A stretch of 6,563 nt of DNA from Alphaproteobacteria bacterium UBA6187 (GCA_002422795.1 DITJ01000054.1:1-6563), one strand, 5' to 3'; counted from the first letter of the stretch, positions 1 to 6,343 are shown. Translations and numbers: made by a program. Notes: a model not told the origin generated them from the letters alone.

Positions 1-174
1 CATATTAATAATGGGGGGATTACCATTCACGGCTCTACTCCAAAAGCGGGGGCATTGGCTGCATTTGATGTTTATCCTGAGGTCTCACTTAAAGAAGCTC
101 GCGATATGTTACATTACTTCTTGTTTTTTTCATCCCGTTCAATCTTATCAATCAACTCTTCTAAATTTTTCTGA
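1..174 (+). pseudogene. Possible phage-type integrase remnant (arm-binding domain motif), cut by the left edge
   Basis: The plus frame open from base 1 ends in TGA at 172-174 after 57 residues. At bases 73-108 it reads YPEVSLKEARDM, which resembles the hallmark of the N-terminal DUF4102/arm DNA-binding domain of P4-type tyrosine recombinases (typically G-x-YPxxSLxEAR). Family members run to about 400 residues with the catalytic domain downstream, but here the frame stops about 20 codons after the motif, and those codons lie over the complement of a small minus-strand ORF. I infer a truncated relic whose homology ends near base 111. The residues before the motif (including GGITIHGSTPKAGALAAF) do not clearly fit the family, so it could be the tail of an unrelated protein. 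No tyrosine recombinase catalytic residues are present. Confidence 0.35.
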
Positions 175-278
175 GCTTTCTTAAGCCAGAATTGTAGTGC
201 AAGGGATGCATCCAGGCTTATAAAAGGTAAGCTTCTGATTGTAAGGATAATTATCATTAATAAGATTATAATGGTCAT
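114..278 (-). CDS. Small membrane-anchored protein of unknown function, downstream of ctaB
   Basis: A 54-residue ORF starts at ATG (278-276) and ends in TAA (116-114), 34 bases after the ctaB stop and on the same strand, so it could be the last cistron of the oxidase operon. Residues 2-14 are almost pure Ile/Leu/Met, a likely signal anchor or single membrane helix. Residues 33-54 are highly charged and helical (KKAQKNLEELIDKIERDEKN), suggesting a short cytoplasmic or periplasmic coiled segment. An in-frame stop lies just upstream, so it cannot start earlier at an ATG, and no clear Shine-Dalgarno sequence is seen. Alphaproteobacteria often have a short CoxF-like gene after ctaB, but this topology (membrane segment first, charged tail last) does not look like CoxF to me. 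I do not recognise the family. It may be a chance ORF. Confidence 0.45.
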   Translation of the reverse strand: MTIIILLMIIILTIRSLPFISLDASLALQFWLKKAQKNLEELIDKIERDEKNKK

Positions 279-312
279 TTTAATTTATTAGTAAAATATG
301 AAGGTCGATTAA

Positions 313-1191
313 TTAACTTCGTATAGCCTTATCAATAACCATTAATACAAAAAGCAGGAATAGATATAATAGTGAGAACTTAAAGTTCTTACGGGCGAGT
401 TCTTCGGAATATTTTAAATAAAGCATATATGAATATTCAAGGAATTTTGCGCCCAGTAGCGCCATGCCTATTCCATAAACTATGCCCATCATGCCTGTTG
501 CAAGCGGGAATGCAGAAACGCCAATAAGCGCTATGGTATAGCCAAGTATATATTTGCGCGTTACATATTCACCCGCAACCACTGGAAGCATCGGGATACC
601 TGCGTTTTTATATTCTTCATTCTTATATAATGCGAGCGACCAGAAATGAGGCGGTGTCCATGTGAATATAATCAGGAACAGTAAAATACTATCAAAGGAA
701 ATATCCCCGGTAACCGCAGCCCAGCCTATCATGGGAGGAAACGCACCAGCCGCGCCACCAATTACAATATTCTGCGGAGTGCGACGCTTAAGCCATATTG
801 TATATATGAAAACATAGAAAAGTATGGCAACAAGCAAAATAAAGGCCGCCATAAAATTAACAGCAATAGCCATTATAAGTACACTTAAGAATGCAACTAT
901 AATTGCAAATTCAAGGGCTGTTTGGGGATACATACGGTTTGCAGGAAGCGGGCGCTGGCGTGTGCGCTTCATAAGCGCGTCCACATCCCTTTCATACCAC
1001 ATATTTATGGCACCAGCAGCCCCTGAACCAAGGGCGATACATAATGTTGCAAGTATAGCAGTAAATGGATGTATATGTCCTGGAGCAAGATAAATACCCA
1101 CGACTCCGGTGAATACTACGAGGGTCATAACCCTGGGTTTCAGAAGGGCGAAGAAGTCTTTTATTTCGGATTCTATCTGTGGGATTGACAT
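313..1191 (-). CDS. ctaB: Protohaem IX farnesyltransferase (haem O synthase)
   Basis: This inner-membrane prenyltransferase of the UbiA superfamily joins farnesyl diphosphate to haem B to give haem O, the precursor of the haem A used by CtaD. The 292-residue protein has the usual family length and about eight or nine hydrophobic segments. The first Asp-rich substrate motif is intact at N63 to D71 (NMWYERDVDALM), followed by KRTRQRPLP (75-83). The conserved loop TPQNIVIGGAAGAFPPMIGW lies at 138-157. The second motif region at 189-202 reads YKNEEYKNAGIPML, with Glu-Glu where many relatives have Asp. It is the third oxidase gene, 114 bases after ctaD. No Shine-Dalgarno is visible before the ATG; the place where it would sit is taken by the heptamer array (1201-1242), which ends nine bases from the start codon. 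The name cyoE is also used for this family. Confidence 0.96.
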   Translation of the reverse strand: MSIPQIESEIKDFFALLKPRVMTLVVFTGVVGIYLAPGHIHPFTAILATLCIALGSGAAGAINMWYERDVDALMKRTRQRPLPANRMYPQTALEFAIIVAFLSVLIMAIAVNFMAAFILLVAILFYVFIYTIWLKRRTPQNIVIGGAAGAFPPMIGWAAVTGDISFDSILLFLIIFTWTPPHFWSLALYKNEEYKNAGIPMLPVVAGEYVTRKYILGYTIALIGVSAFPLATGMMGIVYGIGMALLGAKFLEYSYMLYLKYSEELARKNFKFSLLYLFLLFVLMVIDKAIRS

Positions 1192-1200
1192 TAGATTCTT

Positions 1201-1306
1201 GAGTTCAGAGTTCAGAGTTCAGAGTTAAGAGTTAAGAGTTCAGTTAGTTTCATTATTAAGCTATTTTTGTGAAAATACTGAACTCTGACTACTGAACTCT
1301 GAACTC
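1201..1306. repeat. Inverted heptamer-array element between ctaD and ctaB
   Basis: Six tandem heptamers fill 1201-1242: GAGTTCA three times, GAGTTAA twice, GAGTTCA once. The inverse complement TGAACTC occurs at 1279-1285, 1293-1299 and 1300-1306, with a degenerate unit TGACTAC at 1286-1292. The two arms are separated by 36 bases and can pair over about 28 bases with a few mismatches; inside the loop TTTCA (1248-1252) and TGAAA (1270-1274) extend the pairing. In mRNA sense the first arm begins at the last base of the ctaD TAG stop, and the second arm ends nine bases before the ctaB start, so the element fills almost the whole spacer. It could form an mRNA hairpin that changes ctaB translation or ctaD transcript stability; this role is inference. 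Confidence 0.9.
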
Positions 1307-2880
1307 TACTTAACTACCGGAATTTCTTCATAACTATGGAACGGAGGAGGGGAGGTAACAGTCCATTCCAAACCGCCATTAACATCATTCCAAGGATCAT
1401 TAGGGCATTTCTTGCCATATTTAAATGCATGGTAAATCACATAAAGGAAGAATAATGCACTTGCAAAACCTATATATGAACCAATAGAAGAAATATAGTT
1501 CCAGCCTTCAAACGCATCCGGGTAATCAGGAATTCTGCGCGGCATACCAGCCATACCTAGGAAATGCTGCGGGAAGAAGGTTAAATTTGCACCGATAAAC
1601 AATAGCCAGAAATGGATTTGCCCTAATTTCTCACTATATTGCTTGCCGGACATTTTTCCAAACCAGAAATAGAATGCCGCAAATGCCGCAAATAATGCGC
1701 CAAGGGACATTACATAATGGAAATGCGCTACAACATAATATGTATCCTGGAATGCACGGTCAACACCTGCATTTGCAAGCACAACGCCTGTAACACCGCC
1801 AACTGTGAAAAGGAAAATAAAGCCGATTGCGAATACCATAGGAGTTTTAAATTCAATAGAGCCACCCCACATTGTAGCTATCCAACTGAAAATCTTAATA
1901 CCTGTAGGTACTGCAATAACCATTGTTGCCAGCGTGAAATATGCCAGTGTGTTCACACTGAAACCCGTTGTGAACATATGGTGCGCCCACACAACGAAAC
2001 CAACAATGCCGATTGAAGCCATTGCATATACCATTCCCAGATAGCCAAATACCGGCTTTTTAGAGAAGGTGGAAATGATATGGCTTACAACGCCAAAGCC
2101 AGGAAGAATGATAATATAAACTTCAGGATGACCGAAGAACCAGAATAAATGCTGGAAGAATACAGGGTCGCCGCCGCCAGCAGGGGTGAAGAACGATGTG
2201 CCGAAATTCCTATCGGTTAATAACATGGTGATTGCACCGGCAAGAACCGGTAATGCCAGAACCAGTAAGAATGCAGTAAGTAACACAGACCATACATAAA
2301 GAGGCATTTTGTGCATAGTCATGCCAGGTGCGCGCATGTTAAATATGGTAACAATAATATTAATTGCACCAAGTATTGATGATATACCGGCAAGATGCAG
2401 GCTGAATATGGCCATATCCACAGCCATTCCAGGATGGTAAACTTCATTGGAAAGCGGTGGATATACCGTCCAGCCAGTGCCAGCGCCGCCATCTACAAAT
2501 GCGGATGCAACTATCATAATTAATGCTACGAATAATAACCAGAAGCTTACATTATTCATGCGCGGAAAAGCCATATCAGGCGCGCCAATCATAAGTGGAA
2601 CCAGCCAGTTGCCGAATCCGCCCATTAGCGCAGGCATTATCATGAAGAATACCATTATAAGCGCATGTGCTGTAAGGAATACGTTATAAAGCTGGTAGTC
2701 ACCGCCAAGTATCTGCATACCAGGGTGCGCAAGTTCCGCGCGCATGATAACCGAAAATAATCCACCAACCAATCCACCAACTATGGAAAGTATAAGGTAT
2801 AATGTTCCTATATCCTTATGGTTAGTTGAAAATAACCAACGCTTGATACCTGTTGGGTTATGATGTTCGTGACTTGCCAT
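1306..2880 (-). CDS. ctaD: Cytochrome c oxidase subunit I, aa3 type
   Basis: This is the catalytic subunit of the proton-pumping terminal oxidase (complex IV), with haem a, haem a3 and CuB, in the inner membrane. The 524 residues match the family length with about twelve membrane helices. Visible ligands are H72 (haem a, in TAHALIM), H251 and Y255 (HPEVY, CuB ligand and the cross-linked tyrosine), H300 and H301 (WAHHMFTTG, CuB), H386 (haem a3) and H388 (haem a) in AHFHYV. D102 (APDMAFPRMNN) marks the D-channel entrance, E253 the gate glutamate of A1-type oxidases, and K329 (PTGIKIFSW) the K channel. All key residues are present, so it should be active. The ATG is preceded by GAAGGA (2894-2889) eight bases away, a good ribosome site. 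It ends in TAG directly against the heptamer array. It is preceded by ctaC and followed by ctaB. Confidence 0.98.
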   Translation of the reverse strand: MASHEHHNPTGIKRWLFSTNHKDIGTLYLILSIVGGLVGGLFSVIMRAELAHPGMQILGGDYQLYNVFLTAHALIMVFFMIMPALMGGFGNWLVPLMIGAPDMAFPRMNNVSFWLLFVALIMIVASAFVDGGAGTGWTVYPPLSNEVYHPGMAVDMAIFSLHLAGISSILGAINIIVTIFNMRAPGMTMHKMPLYVWSVLLTAFLLVLALPVLAGAITMLLTDRNFGTSFFTPAGGGDPVFFQHLFWFFGHPEVYIIILPGFGVVSHIISTFSKKPVFGYLGMVYAMASIGIVGFVVWAHHMFTTGFSVNTLAYFTLATMVIAVPTGIKIFSWIATMWGGSIEFKTPMVFAIGFIFLFTVGGVTGVVLANAGVDRAFQDTYYVVAHFHYVMSLGALFAAFAAFYFWFGKMSGKQYSEKLGQIHFWLLFIGANLTFFPQHFLGMAGMPRRIPDYPDAFEGWNYISSIGSYIGFASALFFLYVIYHAFKYGKKCPNDPWNDVNGGLEWTVTSPPPFHSYEEIPVVK

Positions 2881-2899
2881 TCTTTATTTCCTTCAAATT

Positions 2900-3014
2900 A
2901 GTTGCTAGTAGCTAGTTGCTAGTAGCTAGTAAAATAAACTTACATAGTGCTATTATGCTGATTCTTTATTTGCAGGTAGCTGAAACTACCAGCAACTAGC
3001 GACCAGCAACTAGC
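2900..3014. repeat. Inverted heptamer-array element between ctaC and ctaD
   Basis: The left arm at 2900-2930 is four tandem heptamers alternating AGTTGCT and AGTAGCT, ending in AGT. The right arm at 2991-3014 reads AGCAACT AGCGACC AGCAACT AGC, the inverse complement with one diverged unit. Between them, AAATAAA (2932-2938) can pair with TTTATTT (2965-2971) and CATA (2943-2946) with TATG (2954-2957), so the spacer could fold as one long imperfect hairpin. A separate small hairpin, GGTAG/CTACC, occupies 2975-2990. The element begins five to seven bases after the ctaC TAG stop in mRNA sense and ends 19 bases before the ctaD start, leaving the ctaD ribosome site free. Its layout matches the element before ctaB, although the heptamer sequence is different. 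Confidence 0.88.
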
Positions 3015-3016
3015 AT

Positions 3017-3799
3017 CTAATTACCAAATTTCGCCTTAGCTTCTTCTACCCATACTGCAAAATCTTCTTTAGATACAACTTCAACTTCTATAGGCATGAA
3101 GCCGTGACCTACGCCGCAAAGCTCGGAGCATTGTCCATAATAATTACCTATTTTTGTAGCCTTAAACCAGGTTTCATTTAACCTACCAGGCACTGCATCT
3201 ATCTTCACTCCGAATGCTGGGATTGCCCATGAATGTATAACATCTGCGGCAGTTGTTTGGATACGTACAGTTGTATCTACTGGCACAACAACACGGTTAT
3301 CCACCTCTAAAAGGCGCATTTGCCCAGGTTTTAAATCAGCATCCTTCACCATATAGCTATCGAAAGATATATCGCCATGATCAGGGTATTGGTAGCTCCA
3401 ATACCACTGGCTGCCGATAACTTTTACAGTCATATCTGCATTATCAATTTTCTGTGCGAAATATAAAAAGCGCATAGATGGTATGCTGATAGCAAAAAGG
3501 ATAAGTACCGGCAAAACGGTCCATATAACTTCAATTAATGTATTATGGGTGTTTTTGCTAGGAACCGGGTTTCTTTTTGCCCTGTATCTTATACAGGTAT
3601 AAGCAAGGAGCAAAGTTACAAATATACCGATTGCATATATAATTATTAACAACAGGTCATATACGCTTGATAACCTTTCCATAACAGGTGTTGCAGCCTC
3701 CTGGAAACCAATTTGCCATGGTCTTGGATAATCTGCAAAGGCATTTCCTGCAAAAAACAATGTTGTAAAAGCAGCTAAAAATTTATGGAACAACCTCAA
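3017..3799 (-). CDS. ctaC: Cytochrome c oxidase subunit II
   Basis: This subunit carries the binuclear CuA centre that takes electrons from cytochrome c and passes them to haem a in CtaD. The 260-residue protein starts with a signal peptide (basic MRLFHK, hydrophobic core, likely cleavage after AFA at residue 22). Two membrane hairpin helices lie near 47-70 and 88-110, followed by the periplasmic cupredoxin domain. The CuA ligands are all seen: H189 (VIHSWAIPAFGVK), C224, E226 and C228 (CSELC), H232 and M235 (GHGFMPIE). The aromatic electron-entry patch is QWYWSYQY (131-138). There is no fused cytochrome c domain. The start is TTG at 3799, chosen because AGGA (3811-3808) sits eight bases upstream, the signal peptide needs it, and no ATG is available nearby. 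It is the first gene of the operon. Confidence 0.97.
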   Translation of the reverse strand: MRLFHKFLAAFTTLFFAGNAFADYPRPWQIGFQEAATPVMERLSSVYDLLLIIIYAIGIFVTLLLAYTCIRYRAKRNPVPSKNTHNTLIEVIWTVLPVLILFAISIPSMRFLYFAQKIDNADMTVKVIGSQWYWSYQYPDHGDISFDSYMVKDADLKPGQMRLLEVDNRVVVPVDTTVRIQTTAADVIHSWAIPAFGVKIDAVPGRLNETWFKATKIGNYYGQCSELCGVGHGFMPIEVEVVSKEDFAVWVEEAKAKFGN

Positions 3800-3807
3800 T
3801 TTCGCTT

Positions 3808-3811
3808 TCCT
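3808..3811 (-). promoter_or_regulatory. Ribosome binding site deciding the TTG start of ctaC
   Basis: On the minus strand AGGA followed by AAGCGAAA and TTG gives a spacing of eight bases. It supports initiation at the rare codon TTG (3799-3797), from which a complete signal peptide is read. Confidence 0.65.
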
Positions 3812-3965
3812 ATATTAAAAGTTTAAACCTGGAAAATTAGTAATTAAATACAATGATTTAGGGCCTGGATAATAAATATTTCCAAACTAATCAGGCATTC
3901 TTGCTTTCTTGTATTTCATTTTTCCAACATTCCTATATAAACAAGTTACGAAAAAAGTAAAGTAT

Positions 3966-3969
3966 GGAG
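3966..3969 (+). promoter_or_regulatory. Ribosome binding site deciding the GTG start of tldD
   Basis: GGAG lies ten bases before GTG at 3980. The ATG at 3964 is not usable because its frame meets TAA at once. The next in-frame ATG is at codon 17, which has no comparable upstream site. Confidence 0.6.
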
Positions 3970-3979
3970 TTAAAATAAA

Positions 3980-5419
3980 GTGGCTGATATCACAAAATTA
4001 GATAAATTATTTTTCCACAACACCGGTATGAATAAAACCAGTGTGCAGGATGTTATCAATAACTCATTGAATAATATGGATGATGGCGAGTTATTTCTTG
4101 AAACTAGCCAGTCGGAAAGTTTTAGTTTTGATGATGGTGTGCTTAAAAGCGCAAATTTTAACAGTAATATAGGCTTTGGCCTGCGCTCGGTTATTGGCGA
4201 GCGCAGCGGTTATGCGCATTCTTCGGAAATGTCGGAAGACGCAATTAAGCGCGCTGCGCAAACAGTTTCAGCAATAAAAAACGGTTATGAAGGGCAAATT
4301 AACCTGGATATCAACCCGCAAAAAACTAACCTGCACTTATATAGTGAGGAAAATCCGCTTAGTGGGGTGGAATTTTCTGTCAAAACAGCACTGCTTGCAG
4401 AGATTGATGAATATTTGCGCAAACTTAACCCGCTGATAAAACAGGTTTCAGTATCTCTTTCCGGGGAGTGGCAGGCGGTAGAGATCATGCGTGCCGGGGG
4501 CTTCGTGACTGGCGATATACGCCCGCTGGTGCGCTTAAATATATCTGTAATTGTAGAGAAAAATGGGCGCATGGAGCGCGGCTCTTATGGAATGGGCGGG
4601 CGTGAAGGCTATCAGAGTTTTATAACACGTGAGAGCTGGCAAAATGCCGCTAATGAGACCTTGCGCCAGGCACTGGTAAATTTGGAATCAATCCCTGCGC
4701 CTGCTGGTGAAATGGAAGTTGTGCTGGGTAATGGCTGGCCTGGAATATTGCTGCATGAAGCAATCGGGCACGGCCTGGAGGGAGATTTTAACCGCAAGAA
4801 AACCTCGGCATTTTCAAATTTATTAGGGCAGCGCGTTGCAGCCCCCGGGGTTACAGTGGTGGATGACGGCACAATAGAAAACCGCCGCGGTTCACTTAGC
4901 ATTGATGATGAAGGCACGCCATCATCGCGCACTGTACTTATAGAAGACGGTATCTTAAAGGGATATATGCAAGACCGCATGAATGCGCGGCTTATGGGAG
5001 TAAAACCCACCGGCAATGGCAGGCGCGAAAGTTTTGCCCATCAGCCAATGCCGCGCATGACTAATACTGTAATGCAAAATGGCGATAAAACCCACGAGGA
5101 AATCATATCTTCAGTTAAAAAAGGTCTTTATGCCGCAAATTTTGGCGGCGGGCAGGTGGATATAACCTCTGGGAAATTCGTGTTTTCTGCATCAGAAGCC
5201 TATTTAATAGAGGATGGTAAAATTACCAGGCCGGTTAAAGGCGCAACTTTAATAGGTAATGGCCCTGATGTTCTGAAAAAAGTTAAAATGATTGGCAATA
5301 ATATGAAGATGGACCCAGGCATAGGCACTTGCGGCAAGGCAGGGCAGGGCGTTCCTGTTGGTGTGGGGCAGCCGAGTATGCTTATCGGCGGCCTTACTGT
5401 TGGCGGTACGGAAGCGTAA
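3980..5419 (+). CDS. tldD: Zinc metallopeptidase TldD
   Basis: TldD is the catalytic half of the TldD/TldE (PmbA) cytosolic peptidase, which in E. coli trims unfolded or leader peptides, such as in microcin B17 maturation and CcdA turnover. The 479-residue product has the family length. The zinc site is visible: H259, E260 and H264 in LLHEAIGHGLEGD, and the third ligand C451 in GTCGKAGQG near the C-terminus. Other family blocks are intact, including RRGSLSIDDEGTPS (303-316), GYMQDRMNARLMG (328-340), PTGNGRRESFAHQPMPRMTN (343-362), NFGGGQVDITSGKFVFS (387-403) and the C-terminal VGVGQPSMLIGGLTVGGT. It starts at GTG. It is divergent from ctaC, a neighbour relation common in Alphaproteobacteria with no known functional reason. 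The partner gene tldE/pmbA is not in the window, as is usual for unlinked pairs. Confidence 0.96.
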   Translation: MADITKLDKLFFHNTGMNKTSVQDVINNSLNNMDDGELFLETSQSESFSFDDGVLKSANFNSNIGFGLRSVIGERSGYAHSSEMSEDAIKRAAQTVSAIKNGYEGQINLDINPQKTNLHLYSEENPLSGVEFSVKTALLAEIDEYLRKLNPLIKQVSVSLSGEWQAVEIMRAGGFVTGDIRPLVRLNISVIVEKNGRMERGSYGMGGREGYQSFITRESWQNAANETLRQALVNLESIPAPAGEMEVVLGNGWPGILLHEAIGHGLEGDFNRKKTSAFSNLLGQRVAAPGVTVVDDGTIENRRGSLSIDDEGTPSSRTVLIEDGILKGYMQDRMNARLMGVKPTGNGRRESFAHQPMPRMTNTVMQNGDKTHEEIISSVKKGLYAANFGGGQVDITSGKFVFSASEAYLIEDGKITRPVKGATLIGNGPDVLKKVKMIGNNMKMDPGIGTCGKAGQGVPVGVGQPSMLIGGLTVGGTEA

Positions 5420-5445
5420 AAAATGTATTTTGTAATATTAGTTTA

Positions 5446-5463
5446 ATAATAATATATTATTAT
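5446..5463. repeat. Perfect A/T-only palindrome after tldD
   Basis: ATAATAATATATTATTAT is an exact 18-base inverted repeat, 27 bases after the tldD stop and 36 bases before the next gene. With no G:C pairs and no following T run, it is a poor intrinsic terminator. It could be a promoter-proximal melting site for the downstream gene or chance in AT-rich spacer DNA. Confidence 0.5.
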
Positions 5464-5498
5464 AGAATCTCTATTAATTAGGTTAATGGTATTTATTT

Positions 5499-6209
5499 AT
5501 GCCGACTCCAGATACAAGTGCGGAAAAAACTGCATTGCAATTGCAATTAAAAGAAGAACAAAGAAAATTTCGTGAGGAATTGAAAAAAAAGCGCAAAGAA
5601 CTTGCTGATAAAGAGAAGGCTCAATCTGCTTCAAATGAGAAATACGCATCAGAGCTTGTCGGAGCTCCATTTGCTGTACTTGATAAGGCACTTATACATC
5701 TTGAAAATGGTATAAAGGCGATTGATCTTAAAGATGGGTCTTCAGCTTTACTTTCAATTTTCAAGGTTCTTAAAGAGGTGATACGAATTGAGCCTGAAAT
5801 TATACAAAATCCTTCGTCCAAAGTTTATACTGTCAAACTTACAAAAGGACTTATTCCTGAAACCATCGATGCCATTTCAGGTGTTTTCAAGAAAGGCCGA
5901 GAGTGGAATCTAGTATCGAAAGCACATAATGCAGCTATAACAAAAGAAAGAGGCGCATTAGGTAAACTTGAAGAAAGTATTCCTGGAAAAGCAATAAGAG
6001 AAAGGCTTAAAATCCTTGAAAAATCTATAAATGATATTGCAAATGGTGAATTTGAAAAAGCAAAATTCAATCTTCAAAGTGATAATGGCCAAATGAGCCG
6101 ACTTGTTAAAAGCGAATCCCTGCAAAAAAGCACCGAACTTCCCCCTGCTGTTGGAAATAATACGGAAAAGTTGCATGAAGCAGCTAAAACAAGTAGCAAA
6201 GAAATATAG
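5499..6209 (+). CDS. Hypothetical charged, helical protein (236 residues)
   Basis: I do not recognise this family. The protein appears soluble: no signal peptide and no membrane helix. Residues 8-45 are very rich in Glu, Lys, Gln and Arg with a heptad-like pattern (LQLKEEQRKFREELKKKRKEL), a likely coiled coil. Residues 55-190 look mostly alpha-helical. Two stretches share a spaced pattern LExxIxxI then Ala eight residues later: 68-83 (LENGIKAIDLKDGSSA) and 173-188 (LEKSINDIANGEFEKA), perhaps a duplicated helical hairpin. The last 45 residues are polar and low in hydrophobicity. The gene follows tldD by 79 bases on the same strand but has a weak ribosome site (ATGG or a distant TAGG), so it may have its own promoter. 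No other good start was found. The long open frame and amino-acid periodicity make it probably real; its function is unknown. Confidence 0.75.
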   Translation: MPTPDTSAEKTALQLQLKEEQRKFREELKKKRKELADKEKAQSASNEKYASELVGAPFAVLDKALIHLENGIKAIDLKDGSSALLSIFKVLKEVIRIEPEIIQNPSSKVYTVKLTKGLIPETIDAISGVFKKGREWNLVSKAHNAAITKERGALGKLEESIPGKAIRERLKILEKSINDIANGEFEKAKFNLQSDNGQMSRLVKSESLQKSTELPPAVGNNTEKLHEAAKTSSKEI

Positions 6210-6321
6210 GTTGGCTATATTTAGCTTTGTAAGTGCCTATTTATCAATGCCTCATGGTTTTTTAGCTTCCGGGATGGCAATTCCAAAAAACTTTACTATA
6301 GTAATTTTACTTAATAATTAG
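6175..6321 (+). CDS. Possible small hydrophobic protein overlapping the end of the hypothetical gene
   Basis: A 48-residue frame starts at ATG 6175, overlaps the last 35 bases of the upstream gene in another frame, and ends in TAG at 6319-6321. It begins with a strongly basic segment (MKQLKQVAKKYR) followed by a hydrophobic stretch (LAIFSFVSAYLSMPHGFLASG, about residues 13-33) and a second hydrophobic run, TIVILL. This is the shape of a signal peptide or single-pass membrane protein, or of the N-terminus of a pilin-like membrane protein cut short. GGAA (6163-6166) eight bases upstream is a modest ribosome site. The overlap suggests translational coupling, if it is real. It is short, and no family is recognised, so a chance ORF is possible. 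Confidence 0.35.
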   Translation: MKQLKQVAKKYRLAIFSFVSAYLSMPHGFLASGMAIPKNFTIVILLNN

Positions 6322-6326
6322 CCACC

Positions 6327-6343
6327 TCGCACCCAAAGTGCGA
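6327..6343. repeat. Short GC-rich hairpin TCGCAC/GTGCGA
   Basis: A perfect six-base-pair stem with loop CCAAA begins five bases after the stop of the 48-residue ORF. It is not followed by a T run, so it is not a classical intrinsic terminator; it could protect the transcript's 3' end. Confidence 0.5.

Larger units (their letters stand above)
3800..3979. promoter_or_regulatory. Divergent promoter region between ctaC and tldD
   Basis: The 180 bases between the two divergent starts contain no gene and should hold both promoters. On the plus strand TATATAA (3934-3940) could be a -10 box for tldD, with TTGTAT (3909-3914) as a poor -35 at a rather long spacing of 19. For ctaC the minus strand is AT-rich with TTGTAT (revcomp of 3851-3846 region) but no well-spaced pair that I would call. 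No obvious operator with strong dyad symmetry is seen apart from the short GTTTAAAC at 3821-3828. The assignment is mainly by position. Confidence 0.4.

Noticed and set aside
824..1093. Plus-strand open frame inside ctaB
   Set aside because: It is the antisense shadow of a well-conserved ctaB; no ribosome site or recognisable protein features.
1201..1306. CRISPR array
   Set aside because: The repeats are seven bases long, directly adjacent without spacers, and face an inverted arm; no cas genes are present.
1717..2689. Three plus-strand open frames inside ctaD
   Set aside because: They lie antisense to invariant oxidase motifs, and their cysteine/threonine-rich composition is typical of a shadow frame.
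2900..3014. Intrinsic terminator between ctaC and ctaD
   Set aside because: The stem is imperfect and AT-rich without a following T run, and ctaD lies in the same operon with a good ribosome site.
3797..3799. Loss of a proper start codon in ctaC
   Set aside because: TTG is preceded by a well-spaced ribosome site and gives a full signal peptide, so it is a normal rare start rather than a defect.
4285..5016. Two minus-strand open frames inside tldD
   Set aside because: The plus-strand TldD sequence is intact and conserved throughout; the antisense frames have low-quality composition and no start context.
3980..5419. TldE/PmbA rather than TldD
   Set aside because: The HExxxH motif and C-terminal Cys ligand are present; PmbA/TldE lacks this metal site.
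5497..6176. Minus-strand open frames opposite the hypothetical gene
   Set aside because: The plus-strand frame is longer with a sensible helical composition; the antisense frames are Phe/Ser-rich, which is what Lys/Glu-rich codons give when read backwards.
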